Assembly: GCA_034440575.1 (NCBI GenBank)
Contig: JAOTOL010001181.1
Coordinates: 248,001-312,000 of the forward strand
Source: Imbricaverruca yamaguchii
Lineage: Eukaryota > Arthropoda > Thecostraca > Neoverrucidae
Reading direction: 5' to 3'
DNA length: 64,000 nucleotides
Below the pieces are notes generated by a model, which saw only the letters and a list, made by a program, of their open reading frames with translations, ran no database searches and had not been told where the DNA came from. Position 1 is the first letter of the stretch, and every line of letters starts with the position of its first letter. Both the position numbers and the translations under genes were made by a program. This document shows, piece after piece, positions 37,976-51,500 of the stretch.

Positions 37976-40900
37976 AGAAGACTCCACCAAACCTAACCTA
38001 GCCTAACACAAGCTGCTTGTGAAGAAAACAATGCAAAATTGTATTCAAATTGAGAAATGAATAACTAAGCTAAACTAACCAAGCCAAACCTAGCCCATTT
38101 CTTTGCTTTATGGAAGCAAATGTGAATACAAAGTTGTCTTGTCATGATGCTAAAGCACACTGATACCATTTTAATGCAAAATGCATGGGTAAGCTTTAAA
38201 GTAATTTCTGATTTCTTGAAATTCCTAATGCTAATGCAATGTTTATGAATGTGGTGATCAGAGAGAGAAATTTACTTTCCTGGTTTGGAGTACAAACAGA
38301 TTTCTTCTGGAGTACATTTTGTGGACATATTATTTTGATGCATGGAATCTATCTCCTGGTAACTGACAGGAAAAGAATACATACTTAGTCAGTACCTACA
38401 TAAGATGCATAAGTAAAGTAATACCCATCCTCATTTTTGGTCACATCAAAGCACAAAAACAAAGAAGTGAACAATGAATGGCACCACAAGTCAGGGAGTT
38501 GTGATAATCAGCTCAGCTTTGTCTCTCATAACTCACAGGAGCAATGAGCTTTCCTTTCACTGTTGGTCTCAGTACAAGGCTACCCAAATGAAAACAAGCA
38601 CAAATAATTCACACTTCACCCTCAGCTCAGAGCACACACCTACCTACCTACACAACCAGTTCCCTGTGTGATGGACCCAACACCACTACCTCACATGCTA
38701 CAGTCAGAAGAGATAGCAGTGTGCAAAGTAAAGGTTAAAACTGTCAATTTTTCCCACTATAGTTTGGATTGAAAGCAGGTTTCTGGGGATGCATCAGCCT
38801 AATTTGTAGCAACCAGAGGCCACTGTTCAGTGTGCAGGCACAAGGTTTGGTCTGTTGTTGCATTTCATGTTGGTAGTGGTTCAGTGTGGTGTGTGTTTGG
38901 ATGCTGTCTGTGTTCTTGATGGTATGAAAAGTGGCAGTTTATTTGGTAATCATGAGTAGAATAGCATGTATGGTGGATGTTTTCTTCACTCTTGTATTCG
39001 TTTTTTTAGTGGTATTTTTGTTCCTTTTGCATTTTGCATGTTTGTGTTGGAGTACATGTGGAGCCCATTCTATCCTGCCGATTCTATCATGTATGAACCT
39101 GGAGTGTAAAAATGTTTTAAGAGATGAAATCTCTAAAGAAGTGCCTTACTTCCCACCCTGGTGGTGAACATGATGTGACTGGTTGTTTCCTCTATCAATT
39201 CATACACCAACTTTTCAAGTAAGATATCAAAATAAGGTTAGGGTAACTGCCACATCAGATTTTAGCTGTCCACCTGTTTTGAGAGTATGCATAGCTCTAT
39301 CCCATCTGCTGGCCCATTGACTAGAGGTCAGCTGACAGCAATCACTTGATCAGCCAATCCCCACATGCAGTGGCATTTCCAGACACTGCTACAATTTGTG
39401 TCACAGTGAGGGAAGGCATTGTGAATCAGCAGGGTGTTCAGCTTATTTTGTATCCCATACAAATTCCTGTGAAGGAAATACAAATATGGTCAGCAGTTCA
39501 AGACATTTCAATGATTGAACTATCCAGTGTCATTTTGAATTTCTGGTGTATGCCCATAATAGTAATTAATGTGGGGATGCTCATCTGCATTGAGAAGTTC
39601 ATCAGGCATTTGGCATGTCAGTTATACTTTGTAAAAAGGAGAACAAACATTTGAAAAAGTAAGACTGGAATGGGGATATATAGGTCAATTAATTGTAATA
39701 TAATAGACAAGACATGGATGTTCTTGTGTGAGTAATTACCTCTTGCTGAGACCTTATCTGACTAATTTGTTTGTTCAATTTCAGGCCCTTTCCTCTTGCT
39801 AGCTGATGGAGAAGTGTTAGTTTCACTTTCTTCTGGCCAGAGCCTGCCTGTGGAATGGATTTTACTTTGCTGAAGCAAAGTTTCCAGATACGGGCAGGCT
39901 TCATTATACTGCAGGTGAGCATATGTGTGAAATATAGCCATTTGAGACTGCTAACAATGATTCAGTGCAATTTTGGATTGGATGGATGTTGTAAGGAAAT
40001 TTTGCTCCCCCAAGCTTACTTCCATTAGGCACGTGAATAGACTATGGACCTCAGCGTTGCGATAACCCCGGGATAATTAATTTACCAACTCCCAGCTTCC
40101 AATTTCATACATCTGGTCTCACATCTCTTGACACACACCTTAGTACCAACGTGTGAGGCAGGACAGGCCGGGCCCGCCCGAGGGGCGACCGCCCGTCTCA
40201 AGCGCCCGTCGACCAGAGAGTGGCCGAGTGCCTCTCGCGGCGCATCCGAAGTGACAGACAATACGTCATCATGTGACCACGTCGAATCACGTCACTACTG
40301 CACCGCGCAGGGCCCGGGCATCGGCCCCGAGTCGAGAACAATGGCTCGCGCTGTCCATCTGACACGTCAGCTCAGAGTCAGATATCAGAGCCGCCTCTGA
40401 TGGCATCCAGAGACTGGCCTTTGTGAGGCTCGCGCGATATCGGGGTCAGACAGTGAGCTGTCAGCATTTCACAGGATGTTGCTTAACAACAACTGACTGG
40501 CAGACGACGGCACTGTAGCCTCTGGTCTGGCGACACAGCGCCGACACTCTAACGACATACGACGTGAAATTCGCTACAGCCCACTGACAGCTGGTATAGA
40601 TCATTGACACGCCTGTCCATAGGGCTCATACATCACCCACTGACGTCACGTCACTTCACATGAAATTCACCATCTGACCGGCGGCGGTGCGCGCCGGGGT
40701 ACTGGGGGTCACCTTGGCTGTGACCAGGACGGCCGGTGGCTGTGGCCGGAAGCCAGGGCGGGCAATGTCCACTGGCCGACCTCGTCTGGGCGTCGGCCGA
40801 TGGGTATGCGACGGAGGGTAGGGGGTATGCGACAGAGTACGTGCCGCAAGCTTGTCAGGACCAGAACGGAGAGGGTAGGGGATGAATTTAAAGGATTCAG

Positions 40901-41224
40901 ATGCCCGAAAACTAACTTCGTTACAATGTGTATATAATTTGCCTCCGGCTTTGGATTTCTAGTTTTGTGCTGTAGCAATGGTAATGTACCTTACCTGATC
41001 ACCAATACAGTCATTTTCCGTATGCCAGATGCCCACTAACCAGTGAATCATTCAATTAAGGTCAAACAGTATGTAAACTGTCTGGGTGTCATTGCTGAGC
41101 AGGTTGTGGTTATGTTGCAAACATAGACTAGCTTGCTTGCAGTACATGACTAATTCTTATCAGAGGAACATATATGCATATTTGATGTTTGCTTTGCAGT
41201 TGAGTGCTATACTGCCCATGCCCA

Positions 41225-41574
41225 TGTCTCCTATCTGCCATCTCCATAACCACAACCATCTCTCTGATATCTCCCTGACCACATGTTTTCGCTGCTGTCT
41301 TCTTTATCTTGTGTTCTGCCTGATGTTTCCCTGCCTACGTTTTCTGTGTCCTGTCTCCCTGGCCAAGACGTATCTTTACTGTCTCCCTGATCAAGACTTA
41401 TCATTGCTGTCTCTCTAAACATGTCTTCTGTCTTCCATCTCCCTCACCAATTCTTATCTCTGCTGTCTTCCTGGCCATGTCTGTCTGTTGTCTTCCTGAT
41501 CCCATCGTCTGTCTGCTGTCTCCCTGACCATGTCTTCCATCTGCTGTGTCCATGACCACATCATGGTATTGCCA
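41225..41574. repeat. Degenerate CT-rich repeats upstream of PIGV exon
   Basis: Irregular repeats of TGTCTCCCTGACCATGTCTT and similar. They grade into the better-ordered acceptor array that follows. Confidence 0.65.
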
Positions 41575-41972
41575 CCTCCCTGCAGTTCCTCAGCAATGTA
41601 TTGCTGCCTCCTCGCAGTTCCTCAGTAACATGTTGCTGCCTCCTTGCAGTTCTTCAGCAACATGTTGCTGTCACCCTTCAGTACCTCAGCAATGTCTTGC
41701 TGCCTCCCTGCAATTTCTCAGTAACTTGCTGCTGCCTCCATGTAGTCCTTCATCAGTAACGTGTTGCTGCCTCCCCGCAGTTCGTCAGTAACGTGTTGCT
41801 GCCTCCCCGCATTTCGTCAGTAACGTGCTGTTGCCTCCCCGCAGTTCGTCAGTAACATGTTGCTGTCACCCTTCAGTTCCTCAGCAATGTCTTGCTGCCT
41901 CCCTGCAGTTTCTTAGTAACGTGCTGCTGCCTCCCCGCAGTTCGTCAGTAACGTGCTGCTGCCTCCCCACAG
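41575..41972 (+). repeat. 32-bp minisatellite made from a PIGV splice acceptor
   Basis: About 12 units. The best ones read TTCGTCAGTAACGTGCTGCT + GCCTCCCCGCAG, and the last is the true junction CCCCACAG|TTCGTCAGTAAC at 41965-41984. Acceptor-like AGs lie at 41780, 41844, 41940 and 41972; the one expected at 41812 has become AT. Earlier copies are degenerate. Confidence 0.92.
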
Positions 41973-42508
41973 TTCGTCAGTAACGTGTTGCTGCCCGACC
42001 ACGTGTCAGACGCGTTCGTGGCGCCCGCCGACTCGCCGGCGGTTGCGGCGGCGCCGCTGGACGCAACCGTGGAGGCGCTGCTGGGCGGCTTGCGCCGCTG
42101 GGACGCCCAGTACCTGCTGCACGTGGCGCAGCACGGCTACACGCACGAGGCGACGCTGGCGTTCCTGCCGACGGCGCCGCTGCTGGCGGCCGCCGGCGCC
42201 GGCCCGCTGGCGGCCAGCGGCCTGCTGTCGCCGTCGGCGGCGCTGCTGGCCGCGACCGTGGCGCTGAACGCGCTGCTGACGGCGCTGGCCGCGCAGGCGC
42301 TGCTGGCGCTGTCGGCGCGCGTGCTGGCCGACCGGGCGGCGGCGCGCACGGCGGCGCTGCTGTTCTGCTGGTCGCCGGCGACCGTGTTCCTGACGGCGCC
42401 CTACACGGAGGCGCTGTTCGCCTGTCTCAGCTTCGGCGGCATGCTGCTGTGCCAGACGGGACGCCTGTGGGGCGCCGCCGCCGCCTTCGGATTCGCCGCA
42501 TGCACCAG
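41973..42508 (+). CDS. PIGV: PIGV visible exon 1
   Basis: 536 nt, phase 0 in and phase 2 out. Encodes FVSNVLLPDHVSDAFVAPA, LLGGLRRWDAQYLLHVAQHG, several hydrophobic helices, FCWSPATVFLTAPYTEALFA, and ends AACTR across the junction. Confidence 0.95.
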
Positions 42509-45500
42509 GTGCGCTGGTCTCTGTTGCGCTGAGCGGGTGATACTTCGTGCTCGTTCATGTAGCCAGGTGGTTACTAGGTAATGCAAGGAGGCAACATTTG
42601 AACTGCTTGTTTCCAGTATGTCCTGGTCTTTATTTTCATCATCCATCCGCCAATTACGTGTTCGTAGAGTTTCACACCAAACTATAGTGCCCTGCTGCAG
42701 AGATGGATTCAGGGACGGAGGTTACGGGCTCCAATGACAACCAATGAACCAATGATATGAGCTCAGCTATGTTAAGAAGTACACGATAGCCATATATTCA
42801 GTACGTTGTGTATCTCGAAACAGACTTTTGTGTAGAGCTGCATGCTCCAGTAAGAAGCAGGAATTATGTGCGCGTGCACAGGTCGAATGGAACGCTGCTG
42901 GTTGGGTTCCTGGTCTACAGCCTTCTGAGTCAGCAGGTTCAGATGCTCATCCTCAACTCCTCCAAAAAGCGGGTGGTCAAGCTGTCACGGCCAATGGTGA
43001 GTGCTTATATATCTGGGATTTCTGAACTGGGCCGTCCACCCAGCTCAGGCTATCACAGTCGTAATATTGGAATTCCTTTGTTATTGAACAGTGCAAGAAT
43101 ATATGGGTTCCGAATGGGTAATATATGGGTATGGGCCCATACCGGGTTTGATTACATCAGATCTGCCATTCCAGAGATTGGGACCCAAAGCCCTAAGTCT
43201 ATATGACAAACGCAGTCGATGCGCCCCTAAACCCAAAGCCTTAAGTGTGACCACCTTTACTATATTTACATAGCATGTTGATGATTTGCATACCTGACTG
43301 TTCCAGCTCGTTAATCGATATTTATGTGGGGAGCCGGTCAGCTGGCGTTTGGCACATTGTCATATACCGTACCGTCTCCGGCAGTCTGTCTGTCTGCCTG
43401 CCGTTAAACAACGCCTGGTAGTACCGGGCGTTCTTGACGGGTTATGTAGTGTCCGGTTGGTTGGTTGGTTATTTTGGCTTCCTAGCGTATGGATTGGGTT
43501 GCGTCATACAGCGCCCAAGAGTGTCCGGTGGCCTGTTGTTGACCTGACCGCCTGGCCTCGGTACAGCCTCTGACAGCGTTGTCGCCGCCCGTGTACAGTG
43601 TCTGGCTGTGTGTGCTACAGGAGCTGCTGTGCGGCGTGTTGTGTCTGGCGCAGGCGGTGGCGCTCAGTCTGCTCACGCTAGCCGTCTTCTCGGTACAGCG
43701 TCTGAGAGCGTTGTCGCCGCCCGTGTACATCGCCTGGCTGTGTGTGTTGCAGGTGCTGCTGTGCGGAGTGTGGCGCCTGGCGCAGGCGGTGGCGCTTAGT
43801 CTGCTCACGCTGGCCGTCTTCTCGGTACAGCCCCTGACAGCGTTGTCGCTACCCGTGTACAGTGTCTGGCTGTGTGTGCTGCAGGTGCTGCTGTGCGGAG
43901 TGTGGCGCCTGGCGCAGGCGGTGGCGCTTAGTCTGTTCACGCTAGCCGTCTTCTCGGTACAGCCCCTGACAGCGTTGTCGCCGCCCGTGTACAGTGTCTG
44001 GCTGTGTGTGCTGCAGGTGCTGCTGTGCGGAGTGTGGCGCCTGGCGCAGGCGGTGGCGCTTAGTCTGCTCACGCTGGCCGTCTTCTCGGTACAGCCCCTG
44101 ACAGCGTTGTCGCCGCCCGTGTACAGTGTCTGGCTGTGCGTGTTGCAGGTGCTGCTGTGCGGAGTGTGGCGCCTGGTGCAGGCGGTGACGCTTAGTCTGC
44201 TCACGCTGGCCGCCTTCGCCGTGTACCAGCTGTACGCGTTTGTGCTGTTCTGCACGCCCGGCCGCCCGCCGGTGGCGCCGCACGTGCAGACCTTCGTGCA
44301 GCGGCGCGGACTGGTAGTGCCTGGCGACGGGACGTCACCGTGGTGTAACTACACGCTGCCGCTCTCCTACGGCTATGTACAGGTGACGAGATAATACAGG
44401 CTCATTGTTACGAGCAGGTGGTGCGGTTTTACGCGGATGTCTCGTCAGTGGACTGTATCGATCCTATGATCAGTCAGCAACACTCGTGGGTATGGGGGCG
44501 GGGTGATGGGGTGCGTCCGAGCAGCACACCTTGTGCGCTCACCTCGTCTCCGTCTCTTCGCTGCCATCACCGTTGATGGTCCTTCACTCTGGTATATCCA
44601 CTGGTGACATACGTACGCTACAGCAGCCGAGGAGAGAGTTCCGAGCGCGCGGGCGGCACCACCTGGTGGCCGTGTAAGCCGTGGTCAACAACTATTCACA
44701 ATGGTGTCACTGAGCCGGTGCTGTCGTGGTGTGGTGAGGTCACTGAGCCGGTGCTGTCGTGCTGTGGTGAGGTCACTGAGCCGGTGCTGTCGTGCTGTGG
44801 TGAGGTCACTGAGCCGGTGCTGTCCTGGTGTGGCAAGGTCACTGAGCCAGTGCTGTCCTGGTGTGGCAAGGTCACTGAGCCGGTGCTGTCCTGGTGTGGC
44901 AAGGTCACTGAGCCAGTGCTGTCCTGGTGTGGCAAGGTCACTGAGCCAGTGCTGTCCTGGTGTGGCAAGGTCACTGAGCCGGTGCTGTCCTGGTGTGGCA
45001 AGGTCACTGAGCCAGTGCTGTCCTGGTGTGGCAAGGTCACTGAGCCGGTGCTGTCATGCTGTGGTGAGGTCACTGAGCCGGTGCTGTGATGTGAAGTCAC
45101 TGAGCTGGTGCTGCCATGATGTCACTGAGCCGGTGCTGTCGTGGTGTGGTAAGGTCACTGAGCCAGTGCTGTCGTACTGTTGTGAGGTCACTGAGCTGGT
45201 GCTGTCCTGGTGTGGTGAGGTCACTGAGCCAGTGCTGTCATACTGTGGTGAGGTCACTGAGCCAGTGCTGTCCTGGTACAATGATGTTACTAAGCTGGTG
45301 CTATCACGGTATGTTGATACAGCTGAGCCAGTGTTGTTATGGTGTGCTGATGCCGCTGAGCCGGTGCTGCCATCGTGTGGTGAGGTCACAGAAGCGGTAC
45401 TACCATGACATGGTGACATCACTGAACTGTTACTGCCCTGACATGATGCCTCTGGCTGAACTGGCACAGAGCCGCTGCAAAGTCAGTCTGTTGAGGGTGC

Positions 45501-48500
45501 CGACGGCTCGCCGGTAGGACCACTACTGGGACGTCGGATTCCTACGCTACTACCGCTGGCGTCAGCTGCCAAACTTCCTGCTGGCGGCGCCGACTGTTGT
45601 GCTGGTCATGCACGGTGCTGCCACCTACCTGCGACGATGGGTGATGGCAGTGCTGCTGCGGGCCAAGAGTGGCGCTGCCGTCAATGTGCAGCTGCTGCCG
45701 TACGTGCTGCACGCTGCCGCGCTCACCTGCTTCATGGTGACGTGTGCCCACGTACAGGTCAGAGTGCTGTGTGTTATATTTGGCTCTCGAAAACTTTTTT
45801 GAGAGTAATGTGCTCTAGAGAATACTGCAAAGCTTTGGGAACATTTAGGTTGAGCTGATGCTCAGGTTTTGATTAAGTTCCAAGTTTGTCAGTGCCTGCC
45901 CATGAAGTTGTGCAAATACTGATAGCAAAATGCGTGGGGTCTGGTCGCGATTACAGAACGTTTAATTGTGCCACATCGTGCTGTCAGTTTCCAAACATCC
46001 TATATTTTAACATGCGCCCTGGAGGGGTGGGGGAAATCCGCCAACCCCTCCGGTTTTTCGTACATAACTCCAGATGTTATCGGCCGATATAAGTCATTGA
46101 TTGTGTACCTGCTTAGAAATGACCGGCACGTTGTTTAAAGCAACAAACATTTTAATCTGCGGAAAATGTTTCGAGTTAGGGGTCGTTAAAGTTAAAAACA
46201 AATTATCAGCTCCAGACCACAAAATCGACGCTGCTGCGCTTCCCGTATATTGGCAAAAGGGAAGTGTTCTTGGCAACACTAGCGACTTGTTTCATGTATA
46301 TTGTTATGCTATATTGTTTCAAAGTCATGTTAGGTCACCATGGCCAAGTCAGTTCAAGTTCATGACAGGTTAATGGAACCAGACTTGGTCAACTGGAATG
46401 ATGTCATAAATGCAAATGACCGCCATGGGATTGATGCCACTTTGCATGTTACTCCCTACACATCCTGAAAACTAGTGTTTTTCATTGTGTACCTAAGCAT
46501 TTCCATACTTTATTCATGTACTCCACTCCTTCCTTTGCGAAGCCGATTGCACCTAGCCGCCCAACGGAGCAATCGTGCGGGTGGCCCGGCTCCGGTAACT
46601 GGAGCAGGTAATGACCTGATAAAGTGCTGATATATAGGTGAGCCGAGGTCAAATTCCGGTTCAAGCATCTGTATTGCATCATTAGTAATGTCTGAAACAT
46701 CATGGATGCCAATTTTGGAGCATTTAAACACAGTCACACGATCCATAACAATGACAAGCCAAGCCACGCAAAACCACAATTTGTTTATATTTTCACCTCA
46801 TTTGACCTTGAAGATATTGACCTATGGTCATGAAATTTGCACACAATGGAGTTCACTACCGGACCCATCCACCCTGTAAATTTCGTTGTGCCAGCTTGAA
46901 TAAGAGCCGAAATCCTACGTGGGGGGGGGGGGGGTCGGAATCCGCCCCCTACAGTGCGCGTAGTTTTCAGAGGCCCCTCCAGGGCGCGTGTTAATGAACT
47001 TTTGAATTGTCACGTCATCGATTCCATTTAGCTCTAGTTTATATCTATGGTTTAAAGGGGCTTACACAAGTATTGCAGCTTGTTTTGGTATTAAATTGTT
47101 GCTGCCTTGCCAAAACTGCAATATCAAAGGCCTATTTAAGTAATTGATCGCTTCTAATCAAGTTTCTTAGCTATAGTATGGTTTTCGTTCCATCTCTAAC
47201 TCACCCCAGCCTCTACTGAGTTTTGACTGGTGCCAGCCACAGACACTATGCACCTAGGGACACCTTAAGAGTCTGCCACTGAAATTGCTGCTGCTATTAT
47301 TTCCGTGCTCAATTCTGTTATTGTTCGTTCTGCCTTCTTCTTCGTCGTTGCTATCGCCACTTTCACTGCAGTCGCCACCCCCCCCACCCACCCGCATTCG
47401 CTGCTATTGCTTTTGCAGAGTAGATGATCGATTTGGCAGGAAAAGGGAGACTGCAGCTTTTGCAGTGATACACTTAATGAGTTATGACCGAAGACGCGAA
47501 ATAAGAGCGCGTCCTGGGAATATTGCAAAAGGTAGGAATAGCAAACATCAGAAAACAACGGACAAACTATTAGCTGCCATTGTAATGCCATAAAGACACA
47601 GCTGAGTTATGGCAACTATCGTGCAGTCCTAAAACGAGCTGACTGAATACATGTTACAGCAGCATAGCTCAATATACATATTTTTAGCATATTTTTGCAC
47701 GTACCCAAGAGGAATGATGATGGGGACAGCATGCATGATTAACTGACACTATTCATCTGTGGCCAGTGCGAGGTTGTAGGCCTGTACCAGAGCGATGTCA
47801 CATTCAGCGAAACTGTTGACAGACTGATATGAACGTGCCAACGATGTTGGCACGTTCAGCGAAGTCGTTGACGATTTCGCTGAGCTCGACATCGCTCAGG
47901 CACAGCCCTACGACCTCGTTAGTATGTTTTCTGTTTGTTTGGATCTGGTCTATGTAAAATGCTCAGGATGAGCGGTAATCTACCAGCTTAAATAATAAGT
48001 TGATGGGTTTCTCACAGTCAAATGCTTCTAATTCTCCCTTGACCTGTCAATGTGATCAATCATCTGCAAAAGCATCGGTGGCGAAGGTGGTGACGCTGAT
48101 GCCTGCAGTGGCAGTGGCAATAACAGCGGTGGAAAAGAAGATGGAAAAAGAACAAAAAGGATAGAAAGGAGCACTGGAAACAACAGCAGGAACATTTTTT
48201 TTGTAGGATATCCTTAAGGTGTCTTCAGATTCACACTAGCAATGGCTGGCACCAGTCAAAGCTCAATTGAAGGTGGGGTGGGTTGGCAGAGGCGAAAGGA
48301 AGACCACGACTTAGGAGCTTGGCTACAACTTGACAATTATTCCTATAGGTCTTTGACATGGCATCTAAGCACAATATTGATGCTGGAATTCGCTTCCGTA
48401 GAATGCTCGTATTCCTTTCAATATACAGCGTTATCGGCGCAGGGATCAGACACAATGCCTAGGCGATGACTGACACCACCAATTCTAATCGATATCGATG

Positions 48501-51500
48501 CAAATAGCACCAGTGAACTCAGCAGGGACTGTAAAATCCGCTACATGGAAACGTGTAGAAACTACAGTGTGCGTTTCCAGTTCGATTAAAAATCAGGTCA
48601 CTAAATCAACGATTTTTTTAAAAGAATTTACGCCGCGATGCGTTACGGTTAAGTGTTCTTGAATAGTGGTAAACTTTACACATTTTGTGTTTAGCCATAT
48701 TTGCAAAATTTGACGGGGTAGCCCCTTGCGAACGTATATTTTATCAGATACGAACAACCCTATTGGCAGCGGTATCAATTGGCTCCATCAACAGTACACC
48801 AAAAGCGTCTGGTTGTTCAGGCACACACGACGACAAATTCCTACATCCAGGGTTATAATGAAACACAGGTGACGATGATGCATTGGACGTATTCAATGAG
48901 GGTCCATTCTGCGAGTGTTTTACCATTCCATGCGCACTGGTATGTCTACGTTTTGATTTATTGAATCGTTCCCCAGTGTGTAGCGTCTTTGAGTTAGCTA
49001 GCCAGTTATTTGGACTTTAGGGCTCATCGACTGCATTGGTCATGTAACGCCCAAAAGAATATTAGTTATGTACAAGTCGATACATCGCATATTCTTGCAA
49101 AATTTGCCTAATAGTAAAATAATGGTAAGGATGAGAACATTTGTCACGATACAACATCATGGGTTAATCTGTTCCACTAGGTGCGTACATTACGGAAATA
49201 ACATTTTGGTGAGGTAGTCAAAAAGTCTCCCCGATTAGACAATGCTAGAGTCGTCACTCAAAACTTCACTGAGTGACATCGGTTGCATGCGTCCAAAGTG
49301 ACGTCTACGCTTCCCGTCGTAACCGGAGCAGGAGAACAGGATATGACGCATAGATGGGCGGACGTGACATTTCGGGCAGCGTGGTATGTCACTACCACAT
49401 AGCAGGTTAGAGTGAGTCGCGTATGTACGCCCTATCCTCATGCGACATAACGCTACTTCGTCTCGCCTATTTCTACGTGAGCACAAACTCTGTTTTTCGA
49501 GGCGATGCTTAATTGCACTCAGCGTATTATCAGCACGTGCGTCCCAAGAAGCTTACCGCTTAGTGTGCACAAACATCGAGATGGTGCGGAATATCGAGGT
49601 GGTTCGGAATATCGAGGTGGTGCGATGGTGGTATCCCGGGCGGGGGAAGTTAGGGCTCAGGGTGTATGAAGCTTGCGACGCGCGTTTTGCGGCATCATGG
49701 GCTAAGTTGTTCCCAGAGTGGATCCCACGTGGCTTTGGATCCAATACAACACCACTCTTTTATTTGCATGGTGTTCAGCGTTAAGACGGAATAAGACAGT
49801 GATAAATTATATTAATTTATAATATATAAATTCGTGAAATAGGGTGGAATATACCACTTCCTGAACAATGAATTGACATCCCTCCCAACCGAGTGGCGAC
49901 ATCGTGATTCGTGATCAGTCGTTATGAAGTTTCCGTGTCTAATTTCGAACAGTTTCGTGTTGATAAGCAGCATGCTGTTACTTACCACCGCAGATTGTGA
50001 TGTGCAAAGATCTCTTAGCACAATTACAGTTTAAATGTGATTACTTATGATGTAGTTTGTTATACAATATCTGTTGATAAGAATATACATTTTTATCGCC
50101 ATCGCTAAAATCGCTAACCCTAAATAGGTATCCCAACACAAAAGGAAAAGGTCACATATGAACGTGCTATTGGATGAGAAGTGTGTTTGAAGAACTTATC
50201 AGGTATGCTAAATGATATGGTTTCTATGACGAATTTCGACATCCATCATACTCTTTTTGACATCTCACATCTAACATACTTGACGGATTAACGGAATATG
50301 GTGTGGTAGAGGCGCAAAGAATGAAGGTGCGAAGGAGAAGGGACCTCCAACCAACAAACATCATCCTCACTTTTAGCTCCACTGACCTGCCATCGGCAGT
50401 GCAAGTAGGCTACATCAGAGTAAAAGCGCGAGTTTTCGTCCCAAACCCAATGAGGTGCTTCCAGTGCCAGCGATATGGCCATACAACTCGGTACTGCCGC
50501 GGCCGTCCTGCGTGCGGAAGATGTGGATCGACGGAGCACATTCTTGAAAAGTGCGAATCGCAGCATGTGTGGTGTGTGAATTGTGGTAGGACACAAGTGC
50601 CACACACCACCTCTGATCGATCATGTCCAGCGCACATAAAGGAACGAGAGATATTGTCGTTGAAGTGTACGAGGAATCTGTCCTTTCGGCAAGCCCGTGA
50701 GGCATACGAGGAAAACCACCCAAAAGTGTCCTATGCCGAGATGACTTGCGGTAGCCCGACCACCTTTGTACAACAGCAACCCACCAGCGCCACACAGTTG
50801 CTCTCCCAACTTAGCACTTTGTTACGTTCGTTTGGTATTGCGCATACACCCCCTTCCACGGGATCTGGGAGCAGTTGATGCGCCCTTGAGCCCAAATAAA
50901 TAATGAATAAATCAATCAATAACGGGATCTGGGACAACAGAGCCGCAATACACAGGCCAACCAAGGCCGGAGCAGGCCAAGAAAAAGCCAACCCGAGAAA
51001 GACCGCGGTCTTCTGAGGTATTTGAGACAGAGGCACAGAAGAAAGGAGACAATTGGACCCTGGTGCAGCGTACCAAAAAACACACCAAACTCCCGAACAC
51101 CCCATCCACCATACTCAACATTCCCACGTCCAAAGTATCCAGTTCCACTCCCGCATCCCCGCGATCAGTTCCTGCTCCTATCCCTCCTGCTCCTCCCCCT
51201 CCTCTCCTTACTCCCCCTCCCCCTCCTCTCCTTCATCCCCCTTCCCTCCAACGCTTCGCGGTCCATCATCGCGACGCATCCCTGTCGCGCCACCATCAGT
51301 GACGCGAAACCAGAAGGCCAGCGCTTGCCAAGTAGCCCTGGATCTGGGACCGGTAGGTCGGGCAAGTCGAAATGCGTCTCCGAGCGTGCAGCAGAGAGCC
51401 CATACCACCCAGCTGACAATTCAGCAAGCATCGTTATCTGGAGATTCCTCAGCTCCCGCTGAGACACCACCACTCCTCGTCCCACCACGTGGTGGCGATG

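Larger units (their letters stand above)
34413..41224. other. Divergent intergenic interval / first introns between DYNC2I2 and PIGV
   Basis: DYNC2I2 runs left and PIGV runs right from here, so both promoters and both missing first exons should lie within it. I could not identify either exon. About 34.6-36.9 and 37.6-40.0 kb are AT-rich and strongly CpG-poor. About 36.93-37.57 and 40.04-40.76 kb have normal or high CpG and are the best promoter candidates, by composition only. Confidence 0.5.
42997..43564. other. PIGV visible intron 2, with two tail-only insertions
   Basis: Contains the short insertions at 43199-43230 and 43458-43519 described separately, then leads into the 132-bp array. 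Confidence 0.7.

Noticed and set aside
41953..42349. Alternative frames over the first visible PIGV exon
   Set aside because: They are shadows of a GC-rich exon; only the frame with WDAQYLL and SPATVFL matches the family.
44604..45408. Long open frames on both strands across the 33-bp array (up to 235 codons)
   Set aside because: They are a by-product of a stop-free repeat whose length is a multiple of three; no start context, splice site or conserved motif.
50283..50878. The CCHC zinc-knuckle frame as a host cellular nucleic-acid-binding protein gene
   Set aside because: It lies within a LINE bounded by a 16-bp target duplication and is followed by that element's endonuclease and RT.
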